Of a DNA stretch of 64,000 nt, positions 7,032 to 19,763 are shown in pieces. The notes beneath the pieces are model-generated. The model was not told the DNA's origin. It saw only the letters and a program-made list of their open reading frames with translations, and ran no database searches. A program made the translations under genes and the position numbers. Numbering within the stretch: position 1 is the first letter of the stretch; every line of letters starts with the position of its first letter. The DNA comes from Pseudomonas sp. Seg1 (GTDB taxonomy: Bacteria > Pseudomonadota > Gammaproteobacteria > Pseudomonadales > Pseudomonadaceae): the NCBI RefSeq assembly GCF_018326005.1, contig NZ_AP021903.1, positions 6,073,501-6,137,500 on the forward strand, written 5' to 3'.

Positions 7032-8195
7032 TCAGGCCTTGGCCCGGCTTTCCAGGACTTCTACGGCTGGCAGCACTTTGCCCTCGACGAATTCGAGGAA
7101 CGCGCCGCCACCGGTGGAAATGTAGGAGATTTGCTCAGCCACGCCATATTTATCGATAGCGGCCAGGGTGTCGCCACCGCCAGCAATGGAGAACGCCGAG
7201 CTTTCAGCGATGGCCTGAGCCAGCACTTTGGTACCGTTGCCGAACTGGTCGAATTCGAACACGCCGACCGGGCCGTTCCACAGAATGGTTTTCGACGATT
7301 TCAACAGTTCAGCGAAGTTGGCAGCGGTCTGCGGGCCGATGTCCAGAATCATGTCATCAGCGGCAACTTCAGCGATCAGTTTGACAGTGGCTTCTGCGGT
7401 TTCGGCGAATTCTTTGGCAACCACCACGTCAACCGGCAGCGGCACGCTGACCTTGGCGGCGATGGCGCGCGCGGTGTCGAGCAGGTCCGGCTCGTACAGC
7501 GATTTGCCCACCGGGTGACCGGCCGCAGCGAGGAAAGTGTTGGCGATACCACCGCCGACGATCAGTTGATCGCAGATCTGGCTCAGGCTGTTCAGCACGT
7601 CGAGTTTGGTCGACACCTTGGAGCCGGCAACGATCGCAGCCATTGGCTTGGCCGGCGCGCCCAGGGCTTTGCCCAGTGCATCCAGTTCAGCAGCCAACAG
7701 AGGGCCAGCAGCGGCGACTTTGGCGAACTTGGCCACGCCGTGGGTCGAACCTTCGGCGCGGTGGGCGGTGCCGAAGGCGTCCATCACGAACACGTCGCAC
7801 AGGGCCGCGTATTGCTGGGCCAGTTCGTCAGCGTTCTTTTTCTCGCCCTTGTTGAAGCGCACGTTTTCGAACAGCACGATGTCGCCGGCCTTGACGTCTA
7901 CACCGCCCAGGTAATCGGCCACCAGCGGCACTTCGCGGCCCAGAGCCTTGCTCAGGTAGTCGGCGACTGGCTTGAGGCTGTTCTCGGCGGAGAACTCGCC
8001 CTCGGTCGGACGGCCCAGGTGCGAGCAAACCATCACCGCCGCACCTTTTTCCAGGGCCAGCTTGATGGTCGGCAGCGAAGCCAGGATACGCGCGTCGCTG
8101 GTGACAACACCGTCCTTGACTGGGACGTTGAGGTCTTCGCGGATCAATACGCGCTTACCTTGCAGATCGAGGTCGGACATCTTCAACACGGTCAT
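7032..8195 (-). CDS. pgk: Phosphoglycerate kinase
   Basis: Pgk interconverts 1,3-bisphosphoglycerate plus ADP and 3-phosphoglycerate plus ATP. The 387 residues are the normal length. The N-terminal substrate loop [14 protein letters not shown] and the [11 protein letters not shown] motif are present, and the C-terminal nucleotide domain has [10 protein letters not shown] and [14 protein letters not shown]. The start at 8195 (MTVLKMSDL) has GGAAG about 9 bases upstream. It lies 12 bp downstream of epd on the same strand, so the two are likely one transcript. Confidence 0.97.
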   Translation of the reverse strand: MTVLKMSDLDLQGKRVLIREDLNVPVKDGVVTSDARILASLPTIKLALEKGAAVMVCSHLGRPTEGEFSAENSLKPVADYLSKALGREVPLVADYLGGVDVKAGDIVLFENVRFNKGEKKNADELAQQYAALCDVFVMDAFGTAHRAEGSTHGVAKFAKVAAAGPLLAAELDALGKALGAPAKPMAAIVAGSKVSTKLDVLNSLSQICDQLIVGGGIANTFLAAAGHPVGKSLYEPDLLDTARAIAAKVSVPLPVDVVVAKEFAETAEATVKLIAEVAADDMILDIGPQTAANFAELLKSSKTILWNGPVGVFEFDQFGNGTKVLAQAIAESSAFSIAGGGDTLAAIDKYGVAEQISYISTGGGAFLEFVEGKVLPAVEVLESRAKA

Positions 8196-8207
8196 GGGTC
8201 GCACTTC

Positions 8208-9260
8208 CTACGGTTTTTTTGAAGTTGCTGTTTGCAGATAGTGTTCTGCAACATCCAGCATTCGGTTGGCAAAACCCCATTCGTTGTCGAACCAGGCCAG
8301 GATGTTTACCAGTTTGGGGCCGGAAACACGGGTCTGACTGGCATCGACGATGGCCGAATGTGGGTCATGGTTGAAATCACAGCTTGCGTGGGGAAGCTCG
8401 GTGTAAGCCAACAGGCCTTTGAGCGGGCCGCTGGTGGCAGCCTCGCGCAGAATCCGGTTGACCTCATTGGCGTCGGTCGCGGTGGCGGTCTGCATCGTGA
8501 TGTCGAGGCAAGACACGTTGACCGTCGGCACGCGTACGGCTTTGGCCTGAATTCGCCCGGCAAGTTCCGGCAGCAGGCGCTCGATACCGCGCGCCAGACC
8601 AGTGGACACCGGGATCACCGACTGGAACGCCGAACGCGTGCGGCGCAGGTCTTCGTGGTGATAGGCGTCGATCACCGGCTGATCGTTCATCGCCGAGTGA
8701 ATCGTGGTGATCGACACGTAATCGAGGCCAATCGCCTTGTCGAGTAAACGCAACAGCGGCACGCCGCAGTTGGTCGTGCAGGAGGCGTTGGACACCAGCA
8801 ACTCATCACCAGTCAGGCAATCCTGATTGACGCCGTAAACGATGGTGGCGTCGACATCCGCCTCGCTGGCCATCGGCTGCGAGAACAACACGCGTGGCGC
8901 GCCGGCGTCGAGAAAGCGCTGGCCATCTTCACGGGTGTTGTAGGCACCGGAACACTCAAGCACCAGATCGACACCAAGGGACGCCCAATCGATGCCTTCG
9001 GGGGTGGCACTGCGCAGGACCTTCACGCAGTCGCCATTAATATGCAGACAATCGCCTTCTACTCGCACTTCGCCGGGAAAGCGGCCGTGAGTGGAGTCGA
9101 AGCGTGTCAGGTATTCGATGCTGGCCATGTCAGCCAGATCGTTGATCGCGACAATTTCAAACCCGGCTTTCTCGCCTCGCTCAAACAACGCACGCAAGAC
9201 GCAACGACCAATCCGGCCGTAGCCGTTGAGTGCAACTTTGTAAGGACGCGGTTGAGGCAT
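8208..9260 (-). CDS. epd: Erythrose-4-phosphate dehydrogenase
   Basis: Epd oxidises erythrose-4-phosphate to 4-phosphoerythronate with NAD, the first step of the DXP-independent pyridoxal phosphate route. It is a GAPDH paralogue. The 350 residues include the Rossmann start VALNGYGRIGRC and the catalytic SNASCTTNC with Cys161. The position between tktA and pgk is the classic epd place, which favours Epd over GapA; a GAPDH role cannot be fully excluded from sequence. Its substrate E4P is made by the neighbouring transketolase. Confidence 0.92.
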   Translation of the reverse strand: MPQPRPYKVALNGYGRIGRCVLRALFERGEKAGFEIVAINDLADMASIEYLTRFDSTHGRFPGEVRVEGDCLHINGDCVKVLRSATPEGIDWASLGVDLVLECSGAYNTREDGQRFLDAGAPRVLFSQPMASEADVDATIVYGVNQDCLTGDELLVSNASCTTNCGVPLLRLLDKAIGLDYVSITTIHSAMNDQPVIDAYHHEDLRRTRSAFQSVIPVSTGLARGIERLLPELAGRIQAKAVRVPTVNVSCLDITMQTATATDANEVNRILREAATSGPLKGLLAYTELPHASCDFNHDPHSAIVDASQTRVSGPKLVNILAWFDNEWGFANRMLDVAEHYLQTATSKKP

Positions 9261-9313
9261 GGGGTTCTCGATTACCGTGGTGAATCAGAAAGCTCTTTAT
9301 TGTCTGAAGCGAC

Positions 9314-9384
9314 GCTATCGCGAGCAGGCTCACTCCTACATGGGCAACGTAAAACCCTGTAGGAGTGAGCCTGCTCGCGATGGC
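9314..9384. repeat. REPIN (TAGGAGTGAGCCTGCTCGCG type)
   Basis: CTATCGCGAGCAGGCTCACT and its inverse AGTGAGCCTGCTCGCGATGG sit between tktA and epd and could modulate read-through. Confidence 0.85.
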
Positions 9385-9412
9385 GTCAGCCCGGACAACA
9401 CAACTGTCGGAC

Positions 9413-11410
9413 TTAGTCTTCCAGCAGCTCTTCAGCCTGACCCAGGATGTTTTCCAGGGTGAAGCCGAACTCTTCGAACAGTGCCGAAGCCGGAGCCGAT
9501 TCGCCGTAAGTGGTCATACCGATCACGCGACCTTCCAGACCCACGTACTTGAACCAGAAGTCGGCGTGAGCCGCTTCGATCGCGATACGCGCGCTGACCT
9601 GCAACGGCAGCACGGCTTGCTTGTAGCCCGCGTCCTGAGCATCGAACACGCTGGTGCAAGGCATGGAAACCACGCGCACCTTACGGCCCTGCTCGGTCAG
9701 TTTGTCGTACGCCTGAACAGCCAGGCCCACTTCAGAACCGGTCGAGATCAGGATCAGCTCAGGCTCGCCTGCGCAGTCCTTCAGAACGTAGCCACCGCGG
9801 CTGATGTCGGCGATCTGACCGGCATCGCGCTCTTGGTGCTGCAGGTTCTGACGCGAGAAGATCAGCGCCGATGGGCCGTCCTTGCGCTCCAGAGCGTTTT
9901 TCCAGGCCACGGCCGATTCAACGGCATCGGCTGGACGCCAGGTGTCGAGGTTCGGTGTGGTACGCAGGCTGGTCAGTTGCTCGATCGGCTGGTGCGTCGG
10001 GCCGTCTTCGCCCAGACCGATGGAGTCGTGGGTGTAGACGTGGATCACTTGCTTCTTCATCAGCGCGGACATGCGCACGGCGTTGCGGGCGTATTCCATG
10101 AACATCAGGAAGGTCGCGCCGTAAGGCACCAGGCCGCCGTGCAGAGTGACGCCGTTCATGATCGCGGTCATGCCGAATTCGCGCACGCCGTAGTACATGT
10201 AGTTGCCGCTGGCATCTTCAGCGCTGACGCCTTTGCAACCTTTCCACAGGGTCAGGTTGGAACCGGCCAGGTCAGCCGAACCGCCGAGCAGTTCCGGCAG
10301 CAGCGGGCCGAACGCGTTCAGGGTGTTCTGGCTGGCTTTACGGCTGGCGATGGTTTCGCCTTTGGCCGCGACTTCAGCGATGTAGGCCGAGGCTTTTTCG
10401 GAGAAGTCGGCCGGCAGCTCGCCGCTCAGACGACGCACCAGTTCGTTGGCTTCGGTCGGGAACGCGGCGGAGTAAGCAGCGAAACGCTGATCCCACTCGG
10501 CTTCAACAGCACGGCCAGCTTCTTTGGCATCCCATTCGGCATAGATGTCGGCCGGGATTTCGAACGGGCCGTGATTCCAGTTCAGCGCCTGACGGGTCAG
10601 AGCGATTTCCGCGTCACCCAGTGGGGCGCCGTGGCAGTCTTCTTTGCCCTGCTTGTTCGGCGAACCGAAACCGATGGTGGTCTTGCAGCAGATCAGGGTC
10701 GGCAGCGGGCTCTTGCGCGCGGTCTCGATGGCGGTCTTGATCTCTTCCGGATCGTGACCGTCGACGTTGCGGATGACCTGCCAGTTGTAGGACTCGAAAC
10801 GCTTCGGCGTGTCATCGGTGAACCAGCCTTCGACTTCGCCGTCGATGGAGATGCCGTTGTCATCGTAGAAAGCGATCAGCTTGCCCAGGCCCAGAGTACC
10901 GGCCAGGGAAGCGACTTCGTGGGAAATGCCTTCCATCATGCAGCCATCACCCAGGAACACGTAGGTGTGGTGGTCAACGATATTGTGGCCAGGACGGTTG
11001 AACTGCGCGCCCAGCACTTTTTCAGCCAGAGCGAAGCCCACGGCGTTGGCCAGACCCTGACCCAGAGGGCCAGTGGTGGTTTCGACGCCCGGGGTGTAAC
11101 CGAATTCCGGGTGACCCGGGGTGCGGCTGTGCAGTTGACGGAATTGCTTGAGGTCGTCGATCGACAGGTCGTAACCGGTCAGGTGCAGCAGCGAGTAGAT
11201 CAACATCGAGCCGTGGCCGTTGGACAGCACAAAGCGGTCACGGTCGGCGAACGATGGATTGCTCGGGTTGTGCTTGAGGTAGTCGCGCCAAAGCACTTCG
11301 GCGATATCTGCCATACCCATAGGGGCACCGGGATGGCCGCTGTTGGCTTTTTGCACGGCATCCATGCTGAGGGCACGAATGGCGTTGGCACGCTCACGAC
11401 GGCTAGGCAT
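9413..11410 (-). CDS. tktA: Transketolase
   Basis: Transketolase moves two-carbon units between sugar phosphates in the pentose phosphate pathway, using thiamine diphosphate and a divalent metal. The 665 residues are standard length. The cofactor motif begins GDGCMMEG at residue 154; HGSML (about 66-70) and the pyrimidine-domain stretch [10 protein letters not shown] are also present. The start [10 protein letters not shown] has AGGAG upstream. It heads the tktA-epd-pgk set and is divergent from the ArsR-methyltransferase gene, with which it shares a 258-bp intergenic region. Confidence 0.97.
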   Translation of the reverse strand: MPSRRERANAIRALSMDAVQKANSGHPGAPMGMADIAEVLWRDYLKHNPSNPSFADRDRFVLSNGHGSMLIYSLLHLTGYDLSIDDLKQFRQLHSRTPGHPEFGYTPGVETTTGPLGQGLANAVGFALAEKVLGAQFNRPGHNIVDHHTYVFLGDGCMMEGISHEVASLAGTLGLGKLIAFYDDNGISIDGEVEGWFTDDTPKRFESYNWQVIRNVDGHDPEEIKTAIETARKSPLPTLICCKTTIGFGSPNKQGKEDCHGAPLGDAEIALTRQALNWNHGPFEIPADIYAEWDAKEAGRAVEAEWDQRFAAYSAAFPTEANELVRRLSGELPADFSEKASAYIAEVAAKGETIASRKASQNTLNAFGPLLPELLGGSADLAGSNLTLWKGCKGVSAEDASGNYMYYGVREFGMTAIMNGVTLHGGLVPYGATFLMFMEYARNAVRMSALMKKQVIHVYTHDSIGLGEDGPTHQPIEQLTSLRTTPNLDTWRPADAVESAVAWKNALERKDGPSALIFSRQNLQHQERDAGQIADISRGGYVLKDCAGEPELILISTGSEVGLAVQAYDKLTEQGRKVRVVSMPCTSVFDAQDAGYKQAVLPLQVSARIAIEAAHADFWFKYVGLEGRVIGMTTYGESAPASALFEEFGFTLENILGQAEELLED

Positions 11411-11604
11411 CGCTGATCTCCTGGGTGTGAATAGATTGAAACGGAAAAAAGGAGGGCATTTTCCCTCACCGGAGCGCCTCGGGGCAATGACAGATAGTCA
11501 TCCGAGGGCGTTTTTCCCATGGTTAACGGCGGTTTCCGTTGGTGAAACCTTTCCGCTGTTCGTTTGTAGAGTTAACCGTTTCGTGAGAAGTGCCATTTAT
11601 CGAG

Positions 11605-11628
11605 CAATATCAAAACTTTTTGATATTG
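11605..11628. promoter_or_regulatory. Perfect 11-bp palindrome, likely operator of the ArsR-methyltransferase regulator
   Basis: CAATATCAAAA (11605-11615) and TTTTGATATTG (11618-11628) are exact inverses with a 2-base spacer. The site lies 40 bp before the regulator gene and 195 bp before tktA. Size and symmetry fit a dimeric winged-helix protein of the ArsR class; the link to the adjacent regulator is inference. Confidence 0.6.
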
Positions 11629-11668
11629 GCCTTGCGGTGATTTACCCCCGTCTCTAGACTGCTGCCCC

Positions 11669-12664
11669 ATGAACTTACGCGTGCCTTCCATTCGCCATGA
11701 CGATTGCGACGAGCTGGCGGCCCTGTGCAAGGCCGGCGGTGATCCGCTGCGGCTGAATGTACTGCGCGCGCTGGCCAACGATTCGTTTGGTGTATTGGAA
11801 CTGGCGCAGATTTTCGGCATTGGCCAGTCCGGCATGAGTCATCACCTTAAAGTCCTGGCGCAAGCCGATCTGGTGGCGACCCGCCGCGAAGGCAACGCGA
11901 TTTTCTATCGCCGCGCCCTGCCCCACACCGAACTGCTGGGTGGCAAGCTGCACGCTGCACTGTTAGAAGAAGTCGACAATCTGGCGCTCCCGGACGACGT
12001 CCAGGCGCGAATCGCTCAGGTTCACGCCCAGCGAGCCGCCGCCAGCCAAGACTTTTTCGCCCGGGTCGCGGAGAAATTTCGCGCCCAGCAAGACCTGATT
12101 GCCGGCCTGCCGCAGTATCGTGAAAGCGTGCTGGCCCTGCTCGACAAACTGAATTTCAATGGCGCTGCCACGGCCATTGAAGTCGGCCCCGGCGATGGTG
12201 CTTTTCTGCCGGAACTGGCACGCCGCTTCGGCACCGTAACCGCGCTGGACAACAGCCCGGCGATGCTCGAACTGGCACGTCAGGTATGTGAACGCGAACA
12301 ACTGGCTAACGTCAGCCTGCAATTGGCCGATGCATTGAACGGCACCAGCCTTCAAGCCGATTGCGTTGTACTGAATATGGTGCTGCACCATTTCGCCGCA
12401 CCGGCCGAAGCGCTCAAGCACATGGCCGGCCTGCTGCAACCGGGCGGTAGTCTGCTCGTGACAGAGTTATGTAGCCACAACCAGAGTTGGGCCAGGGAGG
12501 CCTGCGGTGATCTGTGGTTGGGGTTTGAACAGGACGATTTGGCCCGTTGGGCCACCGCTGCGGGACTCGTTCCCGGGGAAAGCCTCTATGTAGGCTTACG
12601 TAATGGTTTCCAGATCCAGGTCCGCCATTTTCAGCGACCGGCTGGCGACACTCACCATCGGTAA
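11669..12664 (+). CDS. ArsR-family regulator fused to a SAM-dependent methyltransferase domain
   Basis: The first 90 residues form an ArsR winged helix (GVLELAQIFGIGQSGMSHHL recognition region), without the metal-binding ELCVCDL motif of arsenic sensors. Residues from about 150 form a class I methyltransferase fold with motif I AIEVGPGDGAF near 169-179 and VVLNMVLHHF further on. This layout resembles the SahR-like regulators described for control of SAM-cycle genes by S-adenosylhomocysteine. The gene ends 18 bp before metK on the same strand, so it probably forms an operon with it and uses the palindrome at 11605 as operator. Whether the domain senses SAM/SAH or catalyses methylation is not known. 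Confidence 0.82.
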   Translation: MNLRVPSIRHDDCDELAALCKAGGDPLRLNVLRALANDSFGVLELAQIFGIGQSGMSHHLKVLAQADLVATRREGNAIFYRRALPHTELLGGKLHAALLEEVDNLALPDDVQARIAQVHAQRAAASQDFFARVAEKFRAQQDLIAGLPQYRESVLALLDKLNFNGAATAIEVGPGDGAFLPELARRFGTVTALDNSPAMLELARQVCEREQLANVSLQLADALNGTSLQADCVVLNMVLHHFAAPAEALKHMAGLLQPGGSLLVTELCSHNQSWAREACGDLWLGFEQDDLARWATAAGLVPGESLYVGLRNGFQIQVRHFQRPAGDTHHR

Positions 12665-12682
12665 ATTCAGGAAAACATCGAG

Positions 12683-13873
<1,191 letters not shown>

Positions 13874-13890
13874 GACTTCCCCGGCGGTAC

Positions 13891-13930
13891 AAAAAGCCCC
13901 GCATGGTTCGCGCCGTGCGGGGCTTTTTTA
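13891..13930 (+). terminator. Intrinsic terminator of metK
   Basis: AAAAAGCCCCGCA and TGCGGGGCTTTTTT are inverse arms around a short loop with a T run. Confidence 0.9.
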
Positions 13931-13965
13931 TGCCTGAAATACGATTCCTGAACCCAAACGAATAA

Positions 13966-13998
13966 CCCTGTGGGAGCGGGCTTGCCCGCGAAGAGGCC
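13966..13998. repeat. Single REP element (TGTGGGAGCGGGCTTGCCCG type)
   Basis: One copy of the element that occurs as inverted pairs elsewhere in the window (18233, 24743, 32679, 59018). No partner copy is seen nearby. Confidence 0.8.
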
Positions 13999-14095
13999 CG
14001 CAAGAGCGACATCAGATTCCGCATAGAAACACTCAGCAAAACACCTTGCCGACCCAACTTAAAATACTCGCCTAGCCTTCAAGCATTCCCCTTGA

Positions 14096-15787
<1,692 letters not shown>

Positions 15788-15884
15788 ACATGCAATCCCG
15801 GTGCGCCGGGAACCCAACGGCCGCCGAAGCGCTCCAACAGCGCAGTGCCCGACCGACCTGATTGCCTTTGCACATGGAGCTTTT

Positions 15885-16280
15885 ATGAAATTTCTCACAC
15901 CGCTCGCCCTGCTCACTCTTTGTGGCGTAATGGCCGCGCCCGTGATGGCTGCCGAAGATGCTCCGGGCCTCACCGGTTGCGCTGCCAAGAAGCAGGGCAT
16001 CATGAACCAGATCGAGCAGGCCAAATCCCGTGGCAATGCCGATCAGCAGGCGGGCCTGGAAACTGCGCTGCGCGAAGTGACCGAACATTGCACTGATGCA
16101 GGCTTGAAGAAAGAACGCGAAAACAAGGTGCTTGAAGCCAAGCACGAAGTGAGCAAACGCCAGGCTGACCTCGACAAAGCCATGAAGAAAGGCGATCCCG
16201 AGAAGATCAACAAACGCAAAGACAAGCTCGCCGAATCGCGCAAGGAACTGCAGGAAGCGCTGGACGAAATCGATAAGTAA
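15885..16280 (+). CDS. DUF1090 periplasmic coiled-coil protein
   Basis: The 131-residue protein has a signal peptide (MKFLTPLALLTLCGVMAAPV then AAE), one N-terminal Cys in LTGCAAKK and another in EHC. It ends in a long charged helical region, VLEAKHEVSKRQADLDKAM and ELQEALDEIDK. This is the YqjC-like DUF1090 pattern, whose function is unknown. ATG 15885 is chosen because the signal peptide starts there and GGAG precedes it. Confidence 0.85.
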   Translation: MKFLTPLALLTLCGVMAAPVMAAEDAPGLTGCAAKKQGIMNQIEQAKSRGNADQQAGLETALREVTEHCTDAGLKKERENKVLEAKHEVSKRQADLDKAMKKGDPEKINKRKDKLAESRKELQEALDEIDK

Positions 16281-16288
16281 TTGATGCC

Positions 16289-16427
16289 CCTGTGGCGAGG
16301 GGATTTATCCCCGATGGGCTGCGAAGCGGCCCCAAGTCCATGCAACTCAGCTGTAACAGGCATACCTGGTTGAATGGATTTGCGACGGCTACGCCGCCGA
16401 TCGGGGATAAATCCCCTCGCCACAGGG
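16289..16427. repeat. REPIN (CTGTGGCGAGGGGATTTATC type)
   Basis: CTGTGGCGAGGGGATTTATC and the inverse GATAAATCCCCTCGCCACAG lie 100 bp apart, between convergent genes. Confidence 0.85.
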
Positions 16428-16447
16428 TTACTCAGCAGTCTTGAAGA

Positions 16448-16897
16448 TCAATGATCCCGAAATTGCTTATGGCAAGCGCTGCAGGCATCTTCAACTTTCT
16501 GCACCGCAGGCCCGAGGTTGCTGGCCTTGTACGGCTGGACCTTGCTGGCGATCACCAATTCACCGGTGGCAGCTTCAAGGGTGCGAGCCATTTCCTGAAA
16601 CTGCGCCTGTTTCTGCCAGACATCGTCCTTGGCGCTGGTGTGATCTTCTTCGCGCACCTGCGGGAAATGCTTCCACGGCTCATGAGACAACGCATCAAGC
16701 TTTACCGCACCTTCAGCAAACTTCGGCCCGTCGAACGGAATACGTCCACGCAACATGCCACCCAGATCTTCACCGGTCTTGAGCATCTGTTTGAAGATCG
16801 CCTTGCGTTGCCCCAGCGGAGAGTTCGGATCGACACCGCCACAGGCGGACAAGGTCAGACAGGCCAGCAATACAACAGCAATTCTTTTAAGAGTCAT
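16448..16897 (-). CDS. Cytochrome c'-type haem protein
   Basis: The 149-residue protein has the single haem site CSACH near its C terminus (139-143), as in the four-helix-bundle cytochromes c'. Upstream helices include AIFKQMLKTGEDLGGMLRG and AAATGELVIASKV. The N terminus ends LSACG, a lipobox, so it may be a lipoprotein rather than a soluble periplasmic protein. Family members bind NO or carry electrons; the role here is unknown. It is divergent from mltA. Confidence 0.85.
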   Translation of the reverse strand: MTLKRIAVVLLACLTLSACGGVDPNSPLGQRKAIFKQMLKTGEDLGGMLRGRIPFDGPKFAEGAVKLDALSHEPWKHFPQVREEDHTSAKDDVWQKQAQFQEMARTLEAATGELVIASKVQPYKASNLGPAVQKVEDACSACHKQFRDH

Positions 16898-17024
16898 GGT
16901 GGCTTCAGGTCACGGAAATCGGCGGCCAGTATCCCCGCGTCACCGCCAAACACCAATAGCCCTATTAAAATACGGGTTGTTCGAGCGCATGGAGCACTCG
17001 GGCAACCGGCACAGGAATCACTCC

Positions 17025-18203
17025 ATGAACAGCCGTTTCAAGGCCTGGCGTCATCCACTGATCGCGACTCTACCCCTGCTGGCGATTCTCGCCGGCTGCA
17101 CCGGGGGCGACAGCGACAAGCCGAAAACCCATGCGCTGGCCACTTATTCCAGCGCAACCTGGGAAGCACTGCCTGTCGTATCCGACAGTGATCTGGTCGC
17201 TGGCTTCGGCTCGTGGCGCAGTGCATGCACTCGACTCAAGGCCGACCCGGTCTGGGGCACGACCTGTGCGGCAGCCGCTAACGTGCCACAAAGTGCCGGC
17301 GAGATTCGTGCGTTCCTCAAGCAGAACCTCGACGTGTTTGGCCTGCGCGCTGAAAACGACAACCCCAACGGCTTGATCACCGGCTACTACGAACCCGTCT
17401 ACCCCGGCAGCCTGACGCCCACTGACGTGGCCAACGTGCCGGTGTATGGCGTCCCCGAAGACATGATCATCGTCTCGCTGGACAGCATTTATCCCGAATT
17501 GAAGGGCAAGCGCTTGCGCGGTCGCCTCGAAGGTCGCGTGCTCAAACCCTACGACGATGCAGCGACCATCGAGTCCAAAGGCGTGAAAGCGCCGGTAGTT
17601 GCCTACCTGACCGATCCGATGAACCTGCAATTTCTGCAGATCCAGGGTTCCGGGCGCATTCAGACGCAGGACGGCAAGCAGCTGCGCATTGCCTACGCCG
17701 ACCAGAACGGCCACCCATATCGGCCGATCGGCCGCTGGCTGGTCGAGCAAGGCGAGCTGAAGAAAGAAGACGTCACCATGAGTGCGATCAGCAACTGGGC
17801 CAAAGCCAATCCGGCGCGCATCCCTGAACTCCTCGGCAGCAACCCGAGCTACGTGTTCTTCACCCGCAACCCGGACAGCAACGAAGGCCCGCGCGGCTCG
17901 CTGAACGTGCCGCTGACTGCCGGTTACAGCGCGGCGGTGGACCGCAAGGTTATTCCGCTGGGCAGTTTGTTGTGGCTGTCGACTACGCGCCCCGACGGCA
18001 CGGCGCTGGTGCGTCCGGTGGCGGCGCAAGACACCGGCGGCGCAATTGCCGGCGAGGTTCGTGCGGATCTGTTCTGGGGCACCGGCGACGCAGCCGGACA
18101 ATTGGCCGGGGACATGAAACAGCAGGGGCAGATCTGGATGCTTTGGCCAAAAGGTGCGGCGCTGCCGCAAGTGCCGCAGGTGGCCGATACGGAGAAGAAA
18201 TAA
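17025..18203 (+). CDS. mltA: Membrane-bound lytic murein transglycosylase A
   Basis: MltA cleaves the glycan strands of peptidoglycan to anhydro-muropeptides at the outer membrane. The 392-residue form from ATG 17025 has a lipoprotein signal (LPLLAILAGCTGG). GLITGYYEPVYPGS opens the MltA domain, and the C-terminal 3D domain holds the Asp-rich AAQDTGGAIAGEVRADLFWG with the catalytic Asp. Upstream in-frame starts are rejected because only this one gives a signal peptide. Confidence 0.95.
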   Translation: MNSRFKAWRHPLIATLPLLAILAGCTGGDSDKPKTHALATYSSATWEALPVVSDSDLVAGFGSWRSACTRLKADPVWGTTCAAAANVPQSAGEIRAFLKQNLDVFGLRAENDNPNGLITGYYEPVYPGSLTPTDVANVPVYGVPEDMIIVSLDSIYPELKGKRLRGRLEGRVLKPYDDAATIESKGVKAPVVAYLTDPMNLQFLQIQGSGRIQTQDGKQLRIAYADQNGHPYRPIGRWLVEQGELKKEDVTMSAISNWAKANPARIPELLGSNPSYVFFTRNPDSNEGPRGSLNVPLTAGYSAAVDRKVIPLGSLLWLSTTRPDGTALVRPVAAQDTGGAIAGEVRADLFWGTGDAAGQLAGDMKQQGQIWMLWPKGAALPQVPQVADTEKK

Positions 18204-18232
18204 CTCTTCAGATCATCGGTGGCTGTTAGAAA

Positions 18233-18332
18233 GCCATCGCGGGCAAGCCCGCTCCCACAAGCTTCCTTGGTGTACACAGAATTTCTGTTCACCACTGATA
18301 CCTTTGGGAGCGGGCTTGCCCGCGATGAGGCC
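18233..18332. repeat. REPIN (TGTGGGAGCGGGCTTGCCCG type)
   Basis: Inverted copies CCATCGCGGGCAAGCCCGCT and AGCGGGCTTGCCCGCGATGA lie between convergent mltA and the MAPEG gene. Confidence 0.85.
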
Positions 18333-18349
18333 ATCAGCAACACCGGTAA

Positions 18350-18733
18350 TCAAACAGACACAAAGAAGAACGAAGCAATCAACCCCATCCCCACAAACCA
18401 CACCAGCGACCGCAAGATCGCCCAGTCAGCCAGATAGCAAATGATGTACAGCAGGCGACTGGTGATAAACAGCACCGCCAGCACATTGACCGTCACCAGC
18501 TCAGCAGTCCCCACCAGATGCGCGACGATGACCGCAGCGGCAAACGCCGGCATCACTTCAAAGCTGTTCAGTTGCGCCGCATGCGCCCGACGAGCCACAC
18601 CGTTAAGGCTTTCCAGAAAATCGCGCGGATCGTGATTGTCACTCAGCCGGTAGCCACCCACGGCTTTCGCCACGCCGGTGCAGATATACGGCAGAAAAAT
18701 CGCGATCAACACACACCACAGAGCCACCGTCAT
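18350..18733 (-). CDS. MAPEG-family membrane protein
   Basis: The 127-residue protein has about four membrane helices, for example LWCVLIAIFLPYICTGVAKA and AVIVAHLVGTAELVTVNVLA. The conserved ARRAHAAQLNSFEVMPAF motif between helices marks MAPEG proteins (glutathione-linked membrane enzymes and relatives). ATG 18733 is preferred to 18757 because AAAGGA lies 7 bases before it. It lies 39 bp after the EamA transporter on the same strand and is probably co-transcribed. Enzyme activity is not established for this subgroup. Confidence 0.85.
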   Translation of the reverse strand: MTVALWCVLIAIFLPYICTGVAKAVGGYRLSDNHDPRDFLESLNGVARRAHAAQLNSFEVMPAFAAAVIVAHLVGTAELVTVNVLAVLFITSRLLYIICYLADWAILRSLVWFVGMGLIASFFFVSV

Positions 18734-18772
18734 AACGCCGTCCTTTTTTCGAGTCATAGAATTCGCGAGCGG

Positions 18773-19606
18773 TCAGAACTTCATCACCAGCATGCCGATC
18801 AGCACCAGCCCACAGGCTAAGAGCCGTGGCCGGCCGAAAGGTTCTTTGAGATAGCGCATACCAAACAGCACCACCAGAATCACGCTGATCTCGCGCAATG
18901 CCGCCGCTTCTGCAATCGAGCCCAACTGCATCGCCCACAGCACCAGAGCGTAGCTGAACAACACGCAGAATCCGACGGTCAGCCCCAGCTTCCATTGTTC
19001 ACGCCAGAACTGCATGAACGCCGGGCGCTTGGCCACCCACGCAAGCAGCGGAAACGGCCAGGCACTGAGCAGCGTGACCCAGACCAGATAATCCAGCGGG
19101 TGCGACCAGCGCCGCAACGCCTGACCGTCGATGTAGGTGTAGCAACCGATGCACAGTCCGATCAACGCAACCACCGGCAACATTGACCACGGCAGATGCT
19201 TGCCGCCACCGCCCTGCCAGAGCAGGCAGGCCATGCCAAAGGGAATCAGCATGATCCCGAAGATCTGCTGGGTGGTCAGCACTTCGCCGGCAAAAATCAG
19301 GGTCAACGCCAGCACCACCAGCGGTGACAAACCGCGCATCAGCGGATAGACCAGACCGAGGTCGCCGACCCGATAGGCCTGGATCAGCAGATAGCGATAC
19401 AGCAGTTCGAACGCCGCCGAAGCCAGTATCCACGGCCAGATTTCCTGCGGCGGCAGGCTGATGAAGGGCAACGCCAGCGTCACGAACAACAGCGCCACCG
19501 TGTCCATGCACGCCACCACCAGCAGCCGTTCGGCGCTGAATTTGATCAGGGTATTCCACGCCGCATGCAACAGCGCCGCCACCAACACCAGAGCTGTCGC
19601 CAGCAT
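18773..19606 (-). CDS. EamA/DMT-superfamily transporter
   Basis: The 277-residue protein is almost all membrane, about ten helices in two homologous halves, typical of drug/metabolite exporters. The first half begins LVAALLHAAWNTLIKF, and the second ends RPRLLACGLVLIGMLVMKF. The substrate cannot be predicted. The start MLATALVLV directly enters helix 1. The MAPEG gene follows. Confidence 0.88.
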   Translation of the reverse strand: MLATALVLVAALLHAAWNTLIKFSAERLLVVACMDTVALLFVTLALPFISLPPQEIWPWILASAAFELLYRYLLIQAYRVGDLGLVYPLMRGLSPLVVLALTLIFAGEVLTTQQIFGIMLIPFGMACLLWQGGGGKHLPWSMLPVVALIGLCIGCYTYIDGQALRRWSHPLDYLVWVTLLSAWPFPLLAWVAKRPAFMQFWREQWKLGLTVGFCVLFSYALVLWAMQLGSIAEAAALREISVILVVLFGMRYLKEPFGRPRLLACGLVLIGMLVMKF

Positions 19607-19763
19607 GTTCTACTCCTTGTTTTTTGCGGTTGACCCTACACCAATGTCTGCGGCTGACCAACCGAGGGGACATCATTGTGTCTCCGCCCCGAATCAGCCC
19701 ATCCAACCCCTGCATCGAAGAATCGGTGCGCTGTCTTTCCACCCCTCATCCAAAGGACCCCGG

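Noticed and set aside
9365..11416. 683-codon open frame on the plus strand
   Set aside because: It is the antisense of tktA; such long shadows are common in high-GC genes, and the translation is His/Arg/Gln-rich with no domain.
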